Positions 1 to 14,379 of a stretch of 64,000 nucleotides of DNA are shown here, piece by piece. The DNA is from Apus apus. Taxonomy: Eukaryota; Chordata; Aves; Apodiformes; Apodidae. A program made the translations under genes and the position numbers. The notes under the pieces were generated by a model, which worked only from the letters and a program-made list of their open reading frames with translations, had not been told where the DNA came from and ran no database searches. Position 1 is the first letter of the stretch. Each line of letters opens with the position of its first letter. The DNA lies in contig NC_067296.1 in assembly GCF_020740795.1 (NCBI RefSeq), positions 1,713,001 to 1,777,000 of the forward strand. Reading direction: 5' to 3'.

Positions 1-2269
1 ACTGTCAAGCAGCATTTACATCTTATCTCTCAGCATCTTTCTATGAATATTTTTGTTCTCTATGCTGTGCATTCCAAAAAAATAAATCTAAAAGTGATCT
101 GAAAAGAACATAAATGAAAATGTGTTACTGAAAGAGCACATGAGGAAATAAGGGTATCTTAAAATGAGAACACACTTCTAAGAATTACTTTCTAATTTCC
201 TCCTTATTTTTTTTTAGTAGAACCACACAATAATTTAGGCTGGTGAGGACCTCTGGAGGTCATTGTATCCAGGACCCTCTGAGAACACGGACAATTTCAA
301 AGTTAAACCAAGCTGCTCAGTCTCATAAAAATGTTCATTACACTCAAACAACAGCAAGATCCAAATTCTATGTACCACAATGAATATACAAGTTTCCAGA
401 TGCAATAACATCAAAGTGAATGGCTCTCTGGTTTTACACAAATGTCTATTTTCCTAACACATGAATGTGCATAAGTGCTTTACATCCCAAACATCTCAGG
501 CCTTTCACAGATCCCTCCCACACTGCTTCTAAAAAGTAGCAAGATAAACAAAATACATTAAACATGAAAGTTAAAATATGAAGTTACCTAAAGCTACATT
601 CATTAAAAATGTAATTCCTCTTGATATATCCAGTAATATGGAGAAATAGAGTGAACAAAGTGAAGCAGGTGAACTCCAGAGACAACGACCTGGCCTACCC
701 TAAGCTGTCGCCTTCCAATCAAGCTCCATTACAAGCCAGACTTTGTAAGAGATTTGTCACAATCAAGACAATTTCCTTCTTTCAGGACTGCAAGCGAACT
801 GTAAATCAAACTGCTTTACTAAAACCAGAGGGCAAATCTAATAGTTCAATTAAAAGCCCAAGATTTATTTTGCTGTATGATTAAATTCTTAGAGGTGCAA
901 TAATTTTTCTAGTGTATGTACATTCATTTCATATGGCTCTCAGTTGAAAGACTGAGAAGACCTTCTAGGCTAACTCACCTAACTCACCACTCAGATTCCT
1001 GTTTGGTGACACTTTTCACCTCCTGCGCTCTAGAATCTTTCTAAACCCCCTTGCACACCTTTCAGAAGTAGGGCAGTCAACCTGTCTCTTTTTTGTTACG
1101 GTGTTTTGTAGAAAGGGAACAGCCTTTTTACAGCAAGGACAGTCTTTGAGCTCTCACTGCACCTCCCCTAATCCAATTTGCTGCACCGTGTCCACGGATC
1201 AGAAGTGGAGCTGGGAAGTGAGACAGGTTTGTAGACCCCACACTGCCTTGGATACATTTCTGAAAAGCTCTACTGCAGCTCTCAGTTTAGTTTCATCCCA
1301 AAGCATTGCAGCTTCTCTGATCCCAACTCACCTCACAAGTCAGGTCAAATTGCAGCCTGTGAGAACAAGCAGGGGATTCAATTCCCAAGTCATTCCTTGT
1401 CCAAATTAAAATTACTAGAATGCTAATGCAGACGCTGTTTCCCCTTCACCTCTTCCTCTCTGGTTCATGTTGGGCTGTATGGAGAACCTCCGCAGATCCA
1501 AGTTACATCCACTGCCTCAATCCCATTCTTTGGCATTACTTCTGTTCTCTTTCTGTAATTCTGTGAATGTGGATACAGGTGTTTCCATGTGTGAGTATGG
1601 TCAGTCATTTTGTTTCAAGACTTTCTACCTTTTGCTCTAACAGTTTCAGAGATTATTTCACAAAGGAAACTCTTAAGTTTCTCACTCTCTATCACTGGGA
1701 TAGATCTGCTTCTTTCTTTCTTCTGCACGAAATCTAGGCTAGAAAATGGTTTCTGCAAAACTACTGGGAAGGCATGACCACAGGAGTTAAGTAAATAATA
1801 AGGATCTTTTCAGTCAAATAGATTAAGGTTGCATTTAAAGCAATATTTAGCTTGAATAAGTAATGCTACAGGAAAAAAAAGGTTGTCATAAAACACAAAG
1901 TATTTGTGCTTCTTCAAACAGGGCAATGGATGGTGTTTCTCTGAGACCCAAGCAATGAGCTGGACCCCAGAAGCACTTGTTTCATGTGGAAGGACAACCA
2001 GAAACTGAGCACCATTACCTGTGTAGACACAAATGTTTCTTTATCCACAGAGGATACATTTTAAGAAGTATTAAGCATCCACAGGGATGCTGAAAAACTG
2101 AAGTTTCTTTTCCCATGCATTCAATGCTCTAGATAAAACAATTTGTAAAAAACTAAAATTTCTGCTAAACCTCTGAAGTCATGTCAGAACTCTGTGAAGC
2201 CCAGACTGTGCCAGGTACAAGTGAAAAGGTCACAAGTCCTCTGACTGACTGTCCACATCCCCAGGTACT
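1..2269. other. Non-coding AT-rich DNA, no gene seen
   Basis: No coding exon or confident repeat was found. A possible very old CR1 tail lies near 236-290 (ACCTCTGGAGGTCATTGTAT). If the leftward gene is ITCH, this is part of its first intron. Confidence 0.5.
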
Positions 2270-2763
2270 GAAGAAAGGGCGTCACTTCTCTCTTCACAAG
2301 AGCAAGAAGGGTGATCTGAGGCTGGACAGTCTCATCTCAATCCAAGGGAAGGTCAGGAAGCAAACTCTCAGAGGAGATATTTGCAAACTATCATGGACAA
2401 GAAGGTGATTTGGACTAGTCAGCACGGATCAGAAGGGGAAATCATGTATAACCAACATGACAGCTTTCTATGACAAGATGAGAAGCTGAGAAGACAGCAG
2501 TGGATGCTGATTATCTTTGACACTATCTCCTATAACATCCTCAATAGACATGATGAAGTATGGGCCAGCCAGGACTGTGGGGAGGAACTGGCACCGTGGC
2601 TGAACTGTAAGGCTAAAAAGCTGGTGACCAGCAGCACATAGCTCAGCTGGAGGCCAGTCATTAGTGTTGTACCCCAGGGGCACATACTTGGCCAGTACTG
2701 TTTAACTTCTTAATGTCTGACCTGGACAAGGGGCCAAGCTCACTCACAGCAAATATGCTGATG
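2270..2763 (+). mobile_element. Old CR1 LINE, ORF2 reverse-transcriptase part (left piece)
   Basis: Degenerate CR1 ORF2 sequence in sense orientation, recognisable by segments such as GTGGATGCTGATTATCTTTG, TAACATCCTCAATAGACATG and GGAGGCCAGTCATTAGTGTT. It is interrupted by an antisense CR1 and resumes at about 3096. It has many stops and frameshifts and is not functional. Confidence 0.8.
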
Positions 2764-3090
2764 AATCATGGAATCATACCATAGAATGGTTTGAGTTGGA
2801 GGGAATCTTAAAGATCATCTAATTCCAAACTCCCTGCATGGGCAGGGACACCTCCCACCAGCCCAGGCTGCTCCAAGCCCCATCCAACCTGCCCTTCAAC
2901 ACTGCCAGGGATGGGGCAGCCACAGCTTCCCTGGGCAGCCTTGGGCCAGGGTCTCACCACCCTCACAGCAAAGAATTTCCTCCTCATGTCTCACCTAAAT
3001 TTCCCCTCTTCCAGTTTTAATCCATTACTCCTTCTCTCACTACATGCCCTAATAAAACGTCTCTCCCCAGCTGTCCCATAGTCCCCCCCG
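2764..3090 (-). mobile_element. Younger CR1 3' end nested in old CR1
   Basis: Antisense CR1 tail, beginning (as read on +) TCATGGAATCATACCATAGA and passing through CATGGGCAGGGACACCTCCC. It belongs to the same little-diverged subfamily as the copies near 7.1, 20.1, 21.8, 38.2 and 41.5 kb. Confidence 0.85.
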
Positions 3091-3095
3091 CTTCA

Positions 3096-3895
3096 GATAT
3101 TGGAAGGCCAGATGCTCTAAAAGTATTGAAACAGAAATTCCCCAGACGAAAGTGCCAAATTCTGCACCTGGGGAGGAATAAACCTCTGCACCAGTAAAAG
3201 CTGGGGGGCAGCTGGCCAGAAAGCAGCTTTACAGTGCTGCTGAACTCAAACAGCAATGCTTCCTGGCAGCCAAAAAAAAAAAGGGTGTCAAACATCCTGG
3301 GCTGCATTAGGAAAACCATCACTAGCAGGCAGAGGAAGGTGGCCCTTCCCCTCTACTCAGCACTAGTGAGACCACATCTGGTGTGCTAGTCTGTCTCCTT
3401 CTGGGCTCCTCAAATCAAGAGTGATGCAGACATATTTGGGGTGACACCAGCAAAGGGCCATGGAGATGATTAAGTGATTGGAACAGGACACATGGGGAGA
3501 GCCTGAGAGAGCTAGAATTGTTAAGTCTGGAAAAGAGAATGTTTGGGAGAATCTGATCAGTGTGTACAAATACCTGAAAGTGGTAGAAAGTGTTAAAAAA
3601 GACTAAGTCAGACTCTCCCCAGCAGGACTCAGTGGTGGGACAATAGGCAGTGGGCACAAATTAAAATACAGGAAATTCCACTTAAAACCAGGGGTTTATT
3701 TATTTTACTGTGAGGTGGCTGAACAGTGCAGAAGCTTGCCAAGAGAGGTTAAGTCACCACCCTCAGAGATATTCCATACCCAACTCAACACATTACTGAC
3801 CACTGTGGCCCTGCTTTAAGTGGAGGGGTTTGGACCAGATGATGTCCACAAGTCCTTTCTAACTTCAATTATTCTGCGATTCTTTGACTTCCCTA
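3096..3895 (+). mobile_element. Old CR1 LINE, right piece to 3' end
   Basis: Continuation of the interrupted CR1. It covers the distal ORF2 (CTGGGCTGCATTAGGAAAAC, ACTAGTGAGACCACATCTGG) and the 3' tail, ending TTCTGCGATTCTTTG. The product is pseudogenic. Confidence 0.8.
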
Positions 3896-6439
3896 AAACA
3901 AACTCAGTAACTCCTGTTGTACCTGTCCTGTTCCTTCTGCTTGTTCTCTTCAGGTCTCTCTGTCTTGTAGCAGATTCCTTCTCAAAAGAGACATCTATCA
4001 AGTTGGTTATACAGATTTATTTCTTTTTCAAGCTGAGGTTCCCTTTCAGAGCCCAGATACTGATTACAGCTTAAGTTTTACTGGTTTGAATAGAAAGGCA
4101 CAGGCTGTGTAAGCCAGCAGGCATCATATTCAGGATCAGTAATCTTCATCTTTAATATCATCTGCTTTAATTTCTACAGCTTTCCCAAGTCCTAAACTAA
4201 AATTCCATGCCCAAGGTATTTTTTCTCACTTAAAAAAACTATTTCCATTTACCTTATTGCTGCTATTATAAAAAGCAAAGTAATACAGCTTGAGTCAGTC
4301 TTGTACAAAATGTCCCAGGCTGTACACACCAAAGTGCTAGCAGCTTCCATTAATGACCACCAGTAACACGAAATTGAAAAACATGCACAAATTCAGGCCA
4401 AGTTCAGCTGTCCCAGCAGAGACTGCTGCTGTACATTTGAAGTGCTCACTGCTTTCCTGGCTTATTTTCATTTTCTTTTGCCCTCACAGCAAGCCTCATA
4501 AAACACTCACATAACACTGCCTTGGAAACTGGGGTACCCCTTTGTTATTTATAGAACATAAGAGAAGGGGAAGACATTGAATATCATGGTTGAGACTGTT
4601 TATTCACAAAGACATTTTCCTTTGCTAGTGGTAGGTGCCAAACTGTTCATATCTTTAAGAATTTTCTTTTTAACTCATATGGTGCTCAGGACAGTTAGGT
4701 GTATTTGTTGTTCTGTATCTCTCACACACCTCTATAAAGCACCTGTCCCAATCTCTGCAATACGTTCAATCCAATTACTCTATTTTACATTTAAAATATC
4801 CCATGCGTGACAAATCTGGGCTGGAGTGTCACTGAAAGGATGCTGATCCTCTACCAGCTTCTGACAGTTTCTTCTAGGTATCTATATAAATTAATCTAAG
4901 CCTCAGTGGGAAAGAATGGCAATAGGGTTTCACTCGGGATACTAAAAACCAAACAAAAATGATGTTGCCAAAAATCTTAGTGACACATACAGGTAACTTG
5001 ATGGTGGAAGCATCATAGAGCTGCATATTGAGCTGGTAAATTCACATCACCGTGCTGTTCCACCACTGCAGCCTTATAGTTCTAACATCCCCACTAACAT
5101 CTCACAGATCCCAGTGCACACAGTTAGTTCTCTTATCTCGTTATTACAGAAATACCCACATAGCATCACAGTTGAGATTACAGTTTGATGTTATTTTCCA
5201 ATTTAAAAGGCAGAAATCATTAACCTTCACAAGCAAATTTCAGAAACTGCAGAACTTAATTTGATGCTCATGGGAAGAGAGATAAAAGAATAATAGATAC
5301 ATTGGAGAACCACTTGAGCTTTAACTAATTTGACTGGGTATTTTGTGATTTGGCATGAGACAAAAAGTAACGTTTCTGTAATGTACTACAGCTCTTTTAA
5401 AATTTATTTCATGGCATTACTTTTGAAGTGTCAATAAGAAACCATCTCTATATTATACACTTTCACAGTAAAACAAAACACAAGTCCACCACCTTCTGTC
5501 TCACCATCTACCCTGCAGCTTTTTAACAAGTCACTTTAGAAGCAGTTATATGTTCAGTTATTAACACAGGACAGCACCTACAGAGGATTTCATAATCTCC
5601 AGCCATCAGTTCTAGTTCTCAGTGCTTGCTTCAGCATATTTCCCCATTCCTTTCTCAGCACTACGTTTATCAGTGGTTCAAACACACCTTTCAACAAAGA
5701 TTCAAACAAATCTACATAAAGTTTTCAACTCTGGGAGGAATTAAAAAAACAGAATGCTCGACCATTAAATTACACTGTTGCCTGTATTCATTCCTAAGAA
5801 TGACAACATCACCCAGGGTTGTTTTAAAGAATGCTTATAAAAGTAACCTTTTGAAAGGCTGTTTACTAGCAGCCTATATAACCAGAACCAAAACCAGATC
5901 CTGTCACCTGGAAAACTCAAAACTAGCAGATACTTTTTCAAAAGCATAACAAAGACGGCATCTACATTAACATAAACATGGTTCTTTAGTATTTTCTGTA
6001 GAGAACTGAACAGCACCAAAGGCACCTTGTTTTAAGAGTGCTCAGGATCACTGAGGAAGGTTCACACCTGTACAGAGACACCTCGCTCACGGGGTATAAT
6101 AATGAAGAGCGCCCCAGGCACACCTCCATTTCTTTGCTCCCATGAACACAGATCAAAAGGGCCATGAAGGTATCAGTAGAAAAATACTGGCAAATGATAT
6201 TGCCTGACAAAAACTACCTTGCTAAACAGATTGTCACTGTAGGCACCTGAGCAATAAATGAGACCAAAATAGACTGCAGGGATCTGAATTCAACCTGGCA
6301 AGGCTTATCAAAGAAATGATGAATCATTCTCTACTACCAGTGACAACCACAAATCTGAAATTTGCTGATTGTTTGAAATCTTTTAAAAAAGAAAGTTATT
6401 TTTCACTTCCTGCTTGTACTTGCCTTGGCAAATCAGATG
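3896..6439. other. Non-coding AT-rich DNA
   Basis: No gene, RNA or repeat family recognised; the open frames are short and without codon structure. Confidence 0.5.
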
Positions 6440-7288
6440 GAGTAAGATGTATGGTGAGGTCAACATGCTGGAAGGAAGGGATGCCACCCAGAGGGACCTC
6501 CACAAACTGGAGAGGTGGGCTCATGCAAACTGGATGAAGTTCAACAAGGCCCAGTGCAAGGTCCTGCACCTGGGTCGGGGCAATCCCAAGCACAAATACA
6601 GGATGGGTGTAAAATGGAATGAAAACAGTCTGGAGGAGAAGGATTTGGGGGTGATGATGGATGAGAAGCTCAACATGAGCTGGCACCGTGCACTGGAGCC
6701 CAGAAACCAGCTGTGTCCTGGGCTGTGTCACCAGCAGCGTGACCAGCAGGGCCAGGGAGGGGATTGTTCCCATCCTCTCTCATGAGAGTTCTGGAGCCCC
6801 CAGTGCAAGACAGACATGGACCTGTTGAAGACAGTCCAGAGGAGAGGCACAAAGATGGTCAGAAGTTCAGAGCAGCTCTGCTCTGGAGACAGGCTGGGAG
6901 AGTTGGGGTGTTCAGCCTGGAGAAGAGAAGGCTCCAGGGAGACCTTAGAGCACCTTCCAGTGCCTGAAGGGGCTCCAGGAAAGCTGAGGAGGGACTTGGG
7001 ACAAGGGCAGGGAGGGAGAGGACAAGGGGGGATGGATTAAAACTGGAAGAGGGGAGACTTAGGTGAGACATGAAGAGGAAATTCTTCCCTGTGAGGGTGG
7101 GGAGACCCTGGCCCAGGTTGCCCAGGGAAGCTGTGGCTGCCCCAGACCTAGCAGTGTTGAAGGGCAGGTTGGATGGGGCTTGGAGCAACCTGGGCTGGTG
7201 GGAGGTGTCCCTGCCCATGCAGGGCATTGGAACTGGATGATCTTTAAGGTCTCTTCCCACCCAAGCCATTCTATGATATGATTCTAGG
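6440..7288 (+). mobile_element. CR1 LINE, 5'-truncated, about 850 bp
   Basis: Sense CR1 from ORF2 distal sequence (AGGTCCTGCACCTGGGTCGG) to the terminal ATTCTATGATATGATTCTA. The apparent open frames on both strands (about 60-200 codons) are CR1 relics or shadows. Confidence 0.85.
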
Positions 7289-10200
7289 TAGATAGTTCGT
7301 CTTAGATTAACTCTGACCCAGCTGTAAATCAAGCACAACTGCAGCCAGTGCACTGAAATTCTTACAGTTAACTCGCTACCAAGGTATGAGTTTCTTACAC
7401 TGCCCCACAAGAAAAGTAAGTAGCTTCTCTCAATACTCTTAAGTATCAAAAACAATCAAAAAAACTAGAACTGGAAATCAAGTATTGGCAACAAAATGAA
7501 GCAGTAATATTCCTGGGTGCTAAATTCAATGCCATCTTTCCAACCTAAATTACGTATTGCTAAAGTAAAGCACACAAATCCAGATCTAACGGAAATTACA
7601 TCTACTGGGAAAAAAACCACCAACAAAACACCAACAAAAAAGATATTACTTAAGTAAACACTGAGGTATCTGAAAGTCTATTATGGGTCTTTCTTAAAAT
7701 CACAAACTGCTGCAAGTAAAATCTTGAGTTCCAGAGGAATCATCACATTTTCTAATTGCAACTGAAGTCCATCACCTGCTTCCTATGAATCTTTTGCGAG
7801 TAACCAGAAGGCAACATGAAAGCATAGCATAGCCAGGAGTGGACAACACAACCATCCCAACCCTGCAAAATGCTACTGCTTGCTACATTCCAGCTCAAGC
7901 CTCTCTGAAAAATAAAACAGAAACTATAGGAAAAAGATGGATTAGAACTGCAGCACTATTTCAACATTCTCAGCACTTCCATTTAACTTTTTTGTGGGGT
8001 TGCCCCAAAACCCTTTTGGCCTGTATCAGATACAGTGGACTTCTCTTCTGTAATCTTGGGTCATCCAAGACTTCTGACTGTAATAATAAATAAAATCCTT
8101 GTATGAAAGCTTCAGCCTTTTGTCTTACATCTTCTGTGTGAAGAACTGACAACTGCACATTTAAAATAAGAGCAGGATTACCTCCTAACAACAAACATGA
8201 ACTGCATCCTTCAATTTCAAGGGAATTGCCTTCCTGCAGAGACACAAGTTAAAGCCCACAGGTCTGTGAAGAAGCTTAGAACTGTCTCCTAAACTTCAAC
8301 TTGATAGTGAGCCAGAGATAACTGTACAGTGAGAGTGCAGCTATCAGGGGAGTGCAGATGGTGAGCTCTGCTCTGGCAGATTGAGAGTGTTGAAGGAGGG
8401 GACCCACCTTCTCCTGCACGCTCCTCCCAGTCATACAGTCCTTCCCTGTCTTTGTGCCAATTCTCATGCTAAATTGACACTCACTGACCTGTTTCAATTC
8501 CATAAATCTTCAGGGAAGAAAAAAAAAAAAGCCTAGGGCCCTTGATAACTGCAGAACATTTTTTTTCTAGATAAAGCAGGCACACTTTGCTCACCCTGGC
8601 AGAGTACTCTCTAAAAGGAGTGTAACTCTGTGTGAACACACTCTACCACCACCATCCTTGCACCCCTTGACAGCTCACCTGCCCATGCACCATGCAGCAA
8701 ACCAAAAAGGTGCTCACATACTGGTGTAAAAGCACTAGCCCACAGGGTTATGACACTATGTAATCACCTTCTTACCCAGCAAAGCATTCCTCCAGATGCA
8801 AACTCTGCATCTAAGTCATGGGAGGAGTTCTGACAGATTTTCCTACTAAATTTTGCTTGGACACTTTCTTCATTTAGTTTGTAATGCAGAAAAACCTTAC
8901 TGTGTTTGATTATAAGTCATGAAGACAGAAATATAAAGCACAAAGTACAGAGTTTACAATTTTAAAAACAGGAAGTAAAACTGCAGAAAGCAAAGAAATC
9001 ATAGCTGTGGGATTTCTTACGGCTTTCTCCCATAATAGATCCTATCATTACTGTCTACAAAGTGCCTCCCCTCTCACCTCCCACGGCATCCACCCTTAAC
9101 TGTGATTTTCATTTTGTTGCTGTCTTCTACACTCAAACCTACAGTTCCCTAGGAGGTTCCCAGCTCTGACGCTGAAAACATTTTCACCTCTAGTATCACC
9201 ATCAGGACAGCATTATTTTGTTCAGACAGCCCAGATGCAAGCAAGACTTTCCTTAAAGTTACGTTTTGCTGTAGCAGCTGTTCACTAATGCCATAGTAGG
9301 TCTGAGGGCCTGATGAGGGGTAGAAAGGAAGGGAAAGGAAAAAAGTAATGATATGCTACACCTCCCAGGGCTGTGTCTAAAACCAGTAAGCCATTGAGAA
9401 CGCCCAAATAAACCACCAGCAACGTCAACAGGCTTCCACACACAGCAAATCCACTTGCCCAAATTATATTTCAGAGTGGGGGTTAAATACACTGATTTGA
9501 GGGGTGCACAAAAGGAAGAACAATGAGAACACTGTTGCCTTGTGATTGCTTATTCATTGACCTGAACTAGATCTGGTCCAGGCAAATATTTAACAAATGT
9601 AGACTTGCTCTGGAAACTGGTCATTCAAAGACTCAGCACATGCCACGTTTGCAAAAGACAAAAAAGATACTCTGATGTCTGACTGGTAAACTCAGTTTAC
9701 ATGCACAAAATGGATTATGCTAGCTATCTGGAGAAGTACTGCCCATTGATCTTAAGTTTTCCTCTCTATCTTCAGGTGATGAACACTTACATGGAATTAG
9801 AAATGTTGCACACAACCAGCATTTACTAAATAACACAATGTAAAAACCCCAGCAAACACGGGTGACAGCTCTTTAGTTTGATAGCCACAGAAACTTTTTT
9901 AATGTAGAGTGATGCGGTCAAAGTGTTTTCCTAAACCTTCAGCATTTCCCTCCTCTTTTCTGCCGTCATTATAAACATCATTCCCCTTCAAACAGCTGGG
10001 ATAAGAAGCTGCTTTGTAGACAGCACCACTGATGGCAACACATGCACTGGATGGATGGCATACATTTCAGAACAGAAGCAGCCTTGCTCTCCTTACACAA
10101 AGGACAAGTCGGTGTCACGCTGCTGCTTTTTACCTTCTAAGCTTCTGTGTTTCTTTTTTACCACTTTCTTTATAGAGTGAAATGCCCTTCATAGGCAGGA

Positions 10201-11330
10201 TCATCCCAGGAGGACTTAACTTTAATAGATAGGAAAGGGTGTTCAACTTCAGGTAAAATCAAGTGAAAATAGCAGCTCATCACTTTCACAGAAGTTAGCA
10301 AGCCTGGTTAAAGGCCAGGCCAAACACATGACTGCCTTACGGACATTTTTATATATTAATTGCCTCATTTTTTATCTAGTCTCTGATATTATATACTTAA
10401 AGCAGTAGGAAACACATATAAATATACAGCCTTACAAAGAGAAATTAATCATAGTGATCCAAGGACCAATTAATAAAGGCTCTGACAAGCCACAGTGAAA
10501 AAACTTTTGAAGATAAGGAATCCTTATAGAGAAGAAACTCACTCCATCTCGCTGCTTTGCAAATAAATCAAGAGAAGAGCAGCTCATGGCACTGGCAGAA
10601 CAAAATTAAGGTGTCAGAGAAAAGTTCAAATGCAGTGTTTGGAGCAATAGGTCTTAATCCAGTCAAATGTTTATGACAGCAGCAGTGAAGAAATAAAAAT
10701 GTGGTTATCTGATCACTAAGTGTCAAGCAAAAATAACGCTGATTAAAACATAATTAAAAGACAGCTAACACTGGGGACAGGAGGAGGCACCAGGGATGGA
10801 CACTGACCAAAACCATGTTGAAAATTAACACAATCCACTCCTAAGTCTCAGTATATCCTCCTCTTCATCTCACTCATCATCTGACCTTCCTTAGCTTTTC
10901 TCACTGTGCTGACCAAGGCAAAGATGAAAAGGGCAGTAACCACTTAGGAGTGACCTGCACAGGAAAACTTTCCATTACAATCATGTGAAAATGAAGGAAT
11001 CAAAGAGCCCATTTTATTTTTAAGTAAATGAACATGCTCCTAGTCACATATTTTACATTCTTGATGGAGATTTCACTGCAAATGGCTATCCATCTGATGA
11101 ATTAATGAACCAATCAGAACTAGGTTATAGTCCTGCCTTCACTATGTATTTCACTATTCGAGACTGCCTTAAACATTAACTGATCCTTCTTTTCCTTAGC
11201 ATTGGACTTTAAAAAGATTAGCAGGTATCTAGCTAATAGAAATAAAAAGCATGTCTAAAGGCTACCCTTGACAAAAAGCTAGACCTACAAAGGGCAGAAA
11301 ACAGAGAGCATAAGGATTTATTAGGCTGAT
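7289..11330. other. Non-coding AT-rich DNA
   Basis: No recognisable gene or repeat in 4 kb; it is unusually free of CR1 compared with the rest of the window. Confidence 0.5.
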
Positions 11331-11600
11331 CACAGAATCACACAATGGTGGGATTGGAAGGGACCTCTGCAGATCATCTAGTCCAACACTCCCGCTAGAG
11401 CAGGATCCTCAGGAACAGATCACACAGGAACACACCCAGGCAAGTTTGGAATGTCTTCAGAGATGGAGACTCCATAACCTCCTTGGGTAGCCTGTCCCAG
11501 GGCTCTGTTACCCACAGAGTAAAGAAGGATTTTGTTAAACTATCTTCTTGAAAGCTCCAGCTTCCATATCACAACATACCCAATCCTAAACCCAACATCT
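11331..11600 (-). mobile_element. CR1 3' end, antisense
   Basis: Starts with CACAGAATCACACAATGGTG and contains GATCATCTAGTCCAACACTC, the classic antisense CR1 tail, then fades after the GGTAGCCTGTCCCAGGGCTC segment. Confidence 0.8.
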
Positions 11601-14379
11601 GTGCATTTCAGGTGAAAGGCAAGTCCCATAACTTTAACTTCTTGATGAGAAACACGTTCCACACAATCAAACTTTAACAATCCACCAGAAGAGAATAGGC
11701 TGTTTCTTGCTCAACAACAATACCATTTGAGTCTGAGCTCTGAACTTCAAAATCAATGATCTAAATGCAAACATGTAAGTAGTTCTGTTCATAATTGAAA
11801 CAATAGGCCTCTCCTACCAGTGCAGTTTAGAATAGCTCAGGCAGGTGGGTGGAAGGCAGGCACTATCAGTTCCTAAATGGAAGACCTGTAATAAAACCTT
11901 TTTTTTTTTTTTTTAAAGAGAAGCATATTAACATACTGCCAAGTTTTTAAAAACTATTTGAATAACCAGCATAACAAGATCTAGTATCGTGTTTCCTCAG
12001 AGGGTAAAAAAAAAAATTGCCCTTGATGTTTTACCAGGAAGATTGTTCTATGCCTCAGTATAGTAAAAGCAGAAATTCCGGGCATAACTTAAGAGCTGGT
12101 CATATGAAACAGGGCCTTGGCTTCTTTAAAATGCTCTTTCCCAGTTTGTTACAATACTTTCATTTCTATTAAGTGTAATTTGCAATTCTTATCTGAAAAA
12201 AAAGAACAATCCTTCAACTGCAACAGCTCTGCACTACAATAAACCTGAATGCCAGACACTTACAGAAAATGCTCAAGTCCTTATTACTTTATTCTTCAGA
12301 TGAGAGGGATGAAAAACTACCTTTCCCTCTCCAAAATGTGGACACAGAATTAGCTCAGGAAACAGACAAACCAAACCGTAGGACTGCCTAAAACTTTAAA
12401 AAATACCCTATTTATGAGACAGTAAAAACCAAATATCTAGAAAACCAGAATATTCCCAAGCTGGGTGATAATCACAGCTTGTCGCCTTCCTCTCCTGAGG
12501 TGACCATGCACATCAAAGTGCTTCTGTAGTTGGGCAAAGTATGGTTCCAGTAAGCAACTGAGGCAAGTTCTCTCCTCTAGGGTATGTACATGTACTTCCC
12601 TTGGGTGTAAGGGCACAAAGCAGCTCCTCCAATTATGTTTAAGTGCAACAGACTGACAAAAATCGGAACATTACAGGAACATAACTGGATAGCCAAGCAG
12701 AAAAGCTTAAAAATAAACAGCATCAGTGATGACAACTCCCAGAAGCTTCACCATGACCATTTGCAAGAGGTTTTTTCTTCTGCTCTAACCCCACAGACCC
12801 CTTTCTCCTTGCTTTTAAGCAGAAATCAAATTGGTTTTGCTGCAACATGGAAAGCACTTAACTCTAGTTAAATACATTTACCACTTGGTTTAAACAGCTT
12901 AAATTTACAATAGATGTTTGTTTAGATGTTATCATTGACTGATACTGACATGCTGCTGAGAAGCATCCTACCTATTGCATATGCTGTAAAATCGAGGAAA
13001 ATTAAGTTATTTTGTGTCTCACAAAACATATTTTTCAAGCAGTCCTGAGGCAAGTTTTCTCAGTAACAATTAACCCCTGTAAGACAATCACCGTGCTACT
13101 TTACTATCTGTCTTCCTATTAGCTTATTTACTCTGTAGTAACTTGCGAAACCTTTTTGAAACTTAGAAACAAAGTCATAAGACAACTTCATATATTCAGG
13201 CCTGTTTCACTACAAAAGAAACTGAACTTTATGGGAGAAAAAAACTGAGGGAAGAACACGAGGTGATGCTGCTGAACTAATAAATTCATACAAATAATCT
13301 CTCAATCTCTCTTAGCCCCAAAATAACTGTTTAATCTGTAAGAAGCTTTCAAAGTTAGCACTTGGAAGCCTCAGCTATTTTCCACTGCAACACTGTCTTC
13401 CACATATATTGTATCAGTTCTTTGTTTTAAAGGCAAGAAAATTCACTTTGGATCAAAATGTTGCATATTATTCCAATGATCACTTGGAGGTGAAGGCATT
13501 CAGTGTAGGGATTAAAACTGCCAGCCAGACCTCAATCAAGAATGCACACTAAAATGGCTGTAGCAAAGAGCAATATAACTGTAATAAAATTAGAACTGCT
13601 TGGACTTTAGTTGTAAGAAGAGCAAAAAGAATTTCAATTTGGTTTTTCAAACAAGATTTTTTACAAGCATTAAAATCCTCAGAACCAAAGACAGCTTCCA
13701 GTTCATGTTTCATTCTTAAACATCTTGGCCATTTTTTTCAGGTAAACACAAGCAAGCAATAGCTGGATCTACTGTCATTCTCTCCAAAGACTGTCTTCCT
13801 ACAAATACCAGGCTGAATTTCCTCTCCTTCTCTCTCTGAAAAGGATGAGTGGCAGGGTAGCAAAGACTAAACAAAGCAATGAGAATCTCACTAAAATAAG
13901 CAATAATATCGTGCAGGAAGATGGTCTAAAATACCCTGGCTTCTGATTTCTTCAGTGGCATGTAAGCTACAAAGATAAGTTTTACTGGGGATGTTTTTTG
14001 AAGCTTCAAGGGTAAAGGGTGCCACACAAATGACAGCAGCTGTAGCCCAAATGCTACACCTGCAGAACAGATCTGAAGTTCATTTGTCAACATAACATCA
14101 CAAATTACAGCTATTAAATCAAGCCGAACAGCCAAAGACACCCTTTTCTGCTTTTATCTGGATACTATTGCCACACAAGGTCAATGACACCCTCTCTGGA
14201 AGCGGGAGAGTTAACAGCTGGAACTTGCCCCTGTTTCCAAAATAAAGCGGTGGCACCAGCCTTGCCATTCTGCTGTGTTTACGAGGGGGAACACGGCTCA
14301 GTATAAACCTCCAGCTATACTCGTGCTTTATCGCTGGGAAGCATTCGCCCAAGGCACGACTGTCCCCTGACAAGACAAA
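11601..14379. other. Non-coding AT-rich DNA up to CpG island
   Basis: Contains a T17 run near 11899 and nothing else recognised. GC content rises sharply at about 14360. Confidence 0.5.

Noticed and set aside
6396..6785. Overlapping 123-125-codon frames on opposite strands
   Set aside because: Both lie within the CR1 at 6440-7288, a truncated ORF2 relic and its shadow.
1..14379. Search for ITCH C2-domain coding exons on the minus strand
   Set aside because: No segment encoding the expected N-terminal or C2 sequence was seen by eye, so ITCH is named only as the likely owner of the promoter.
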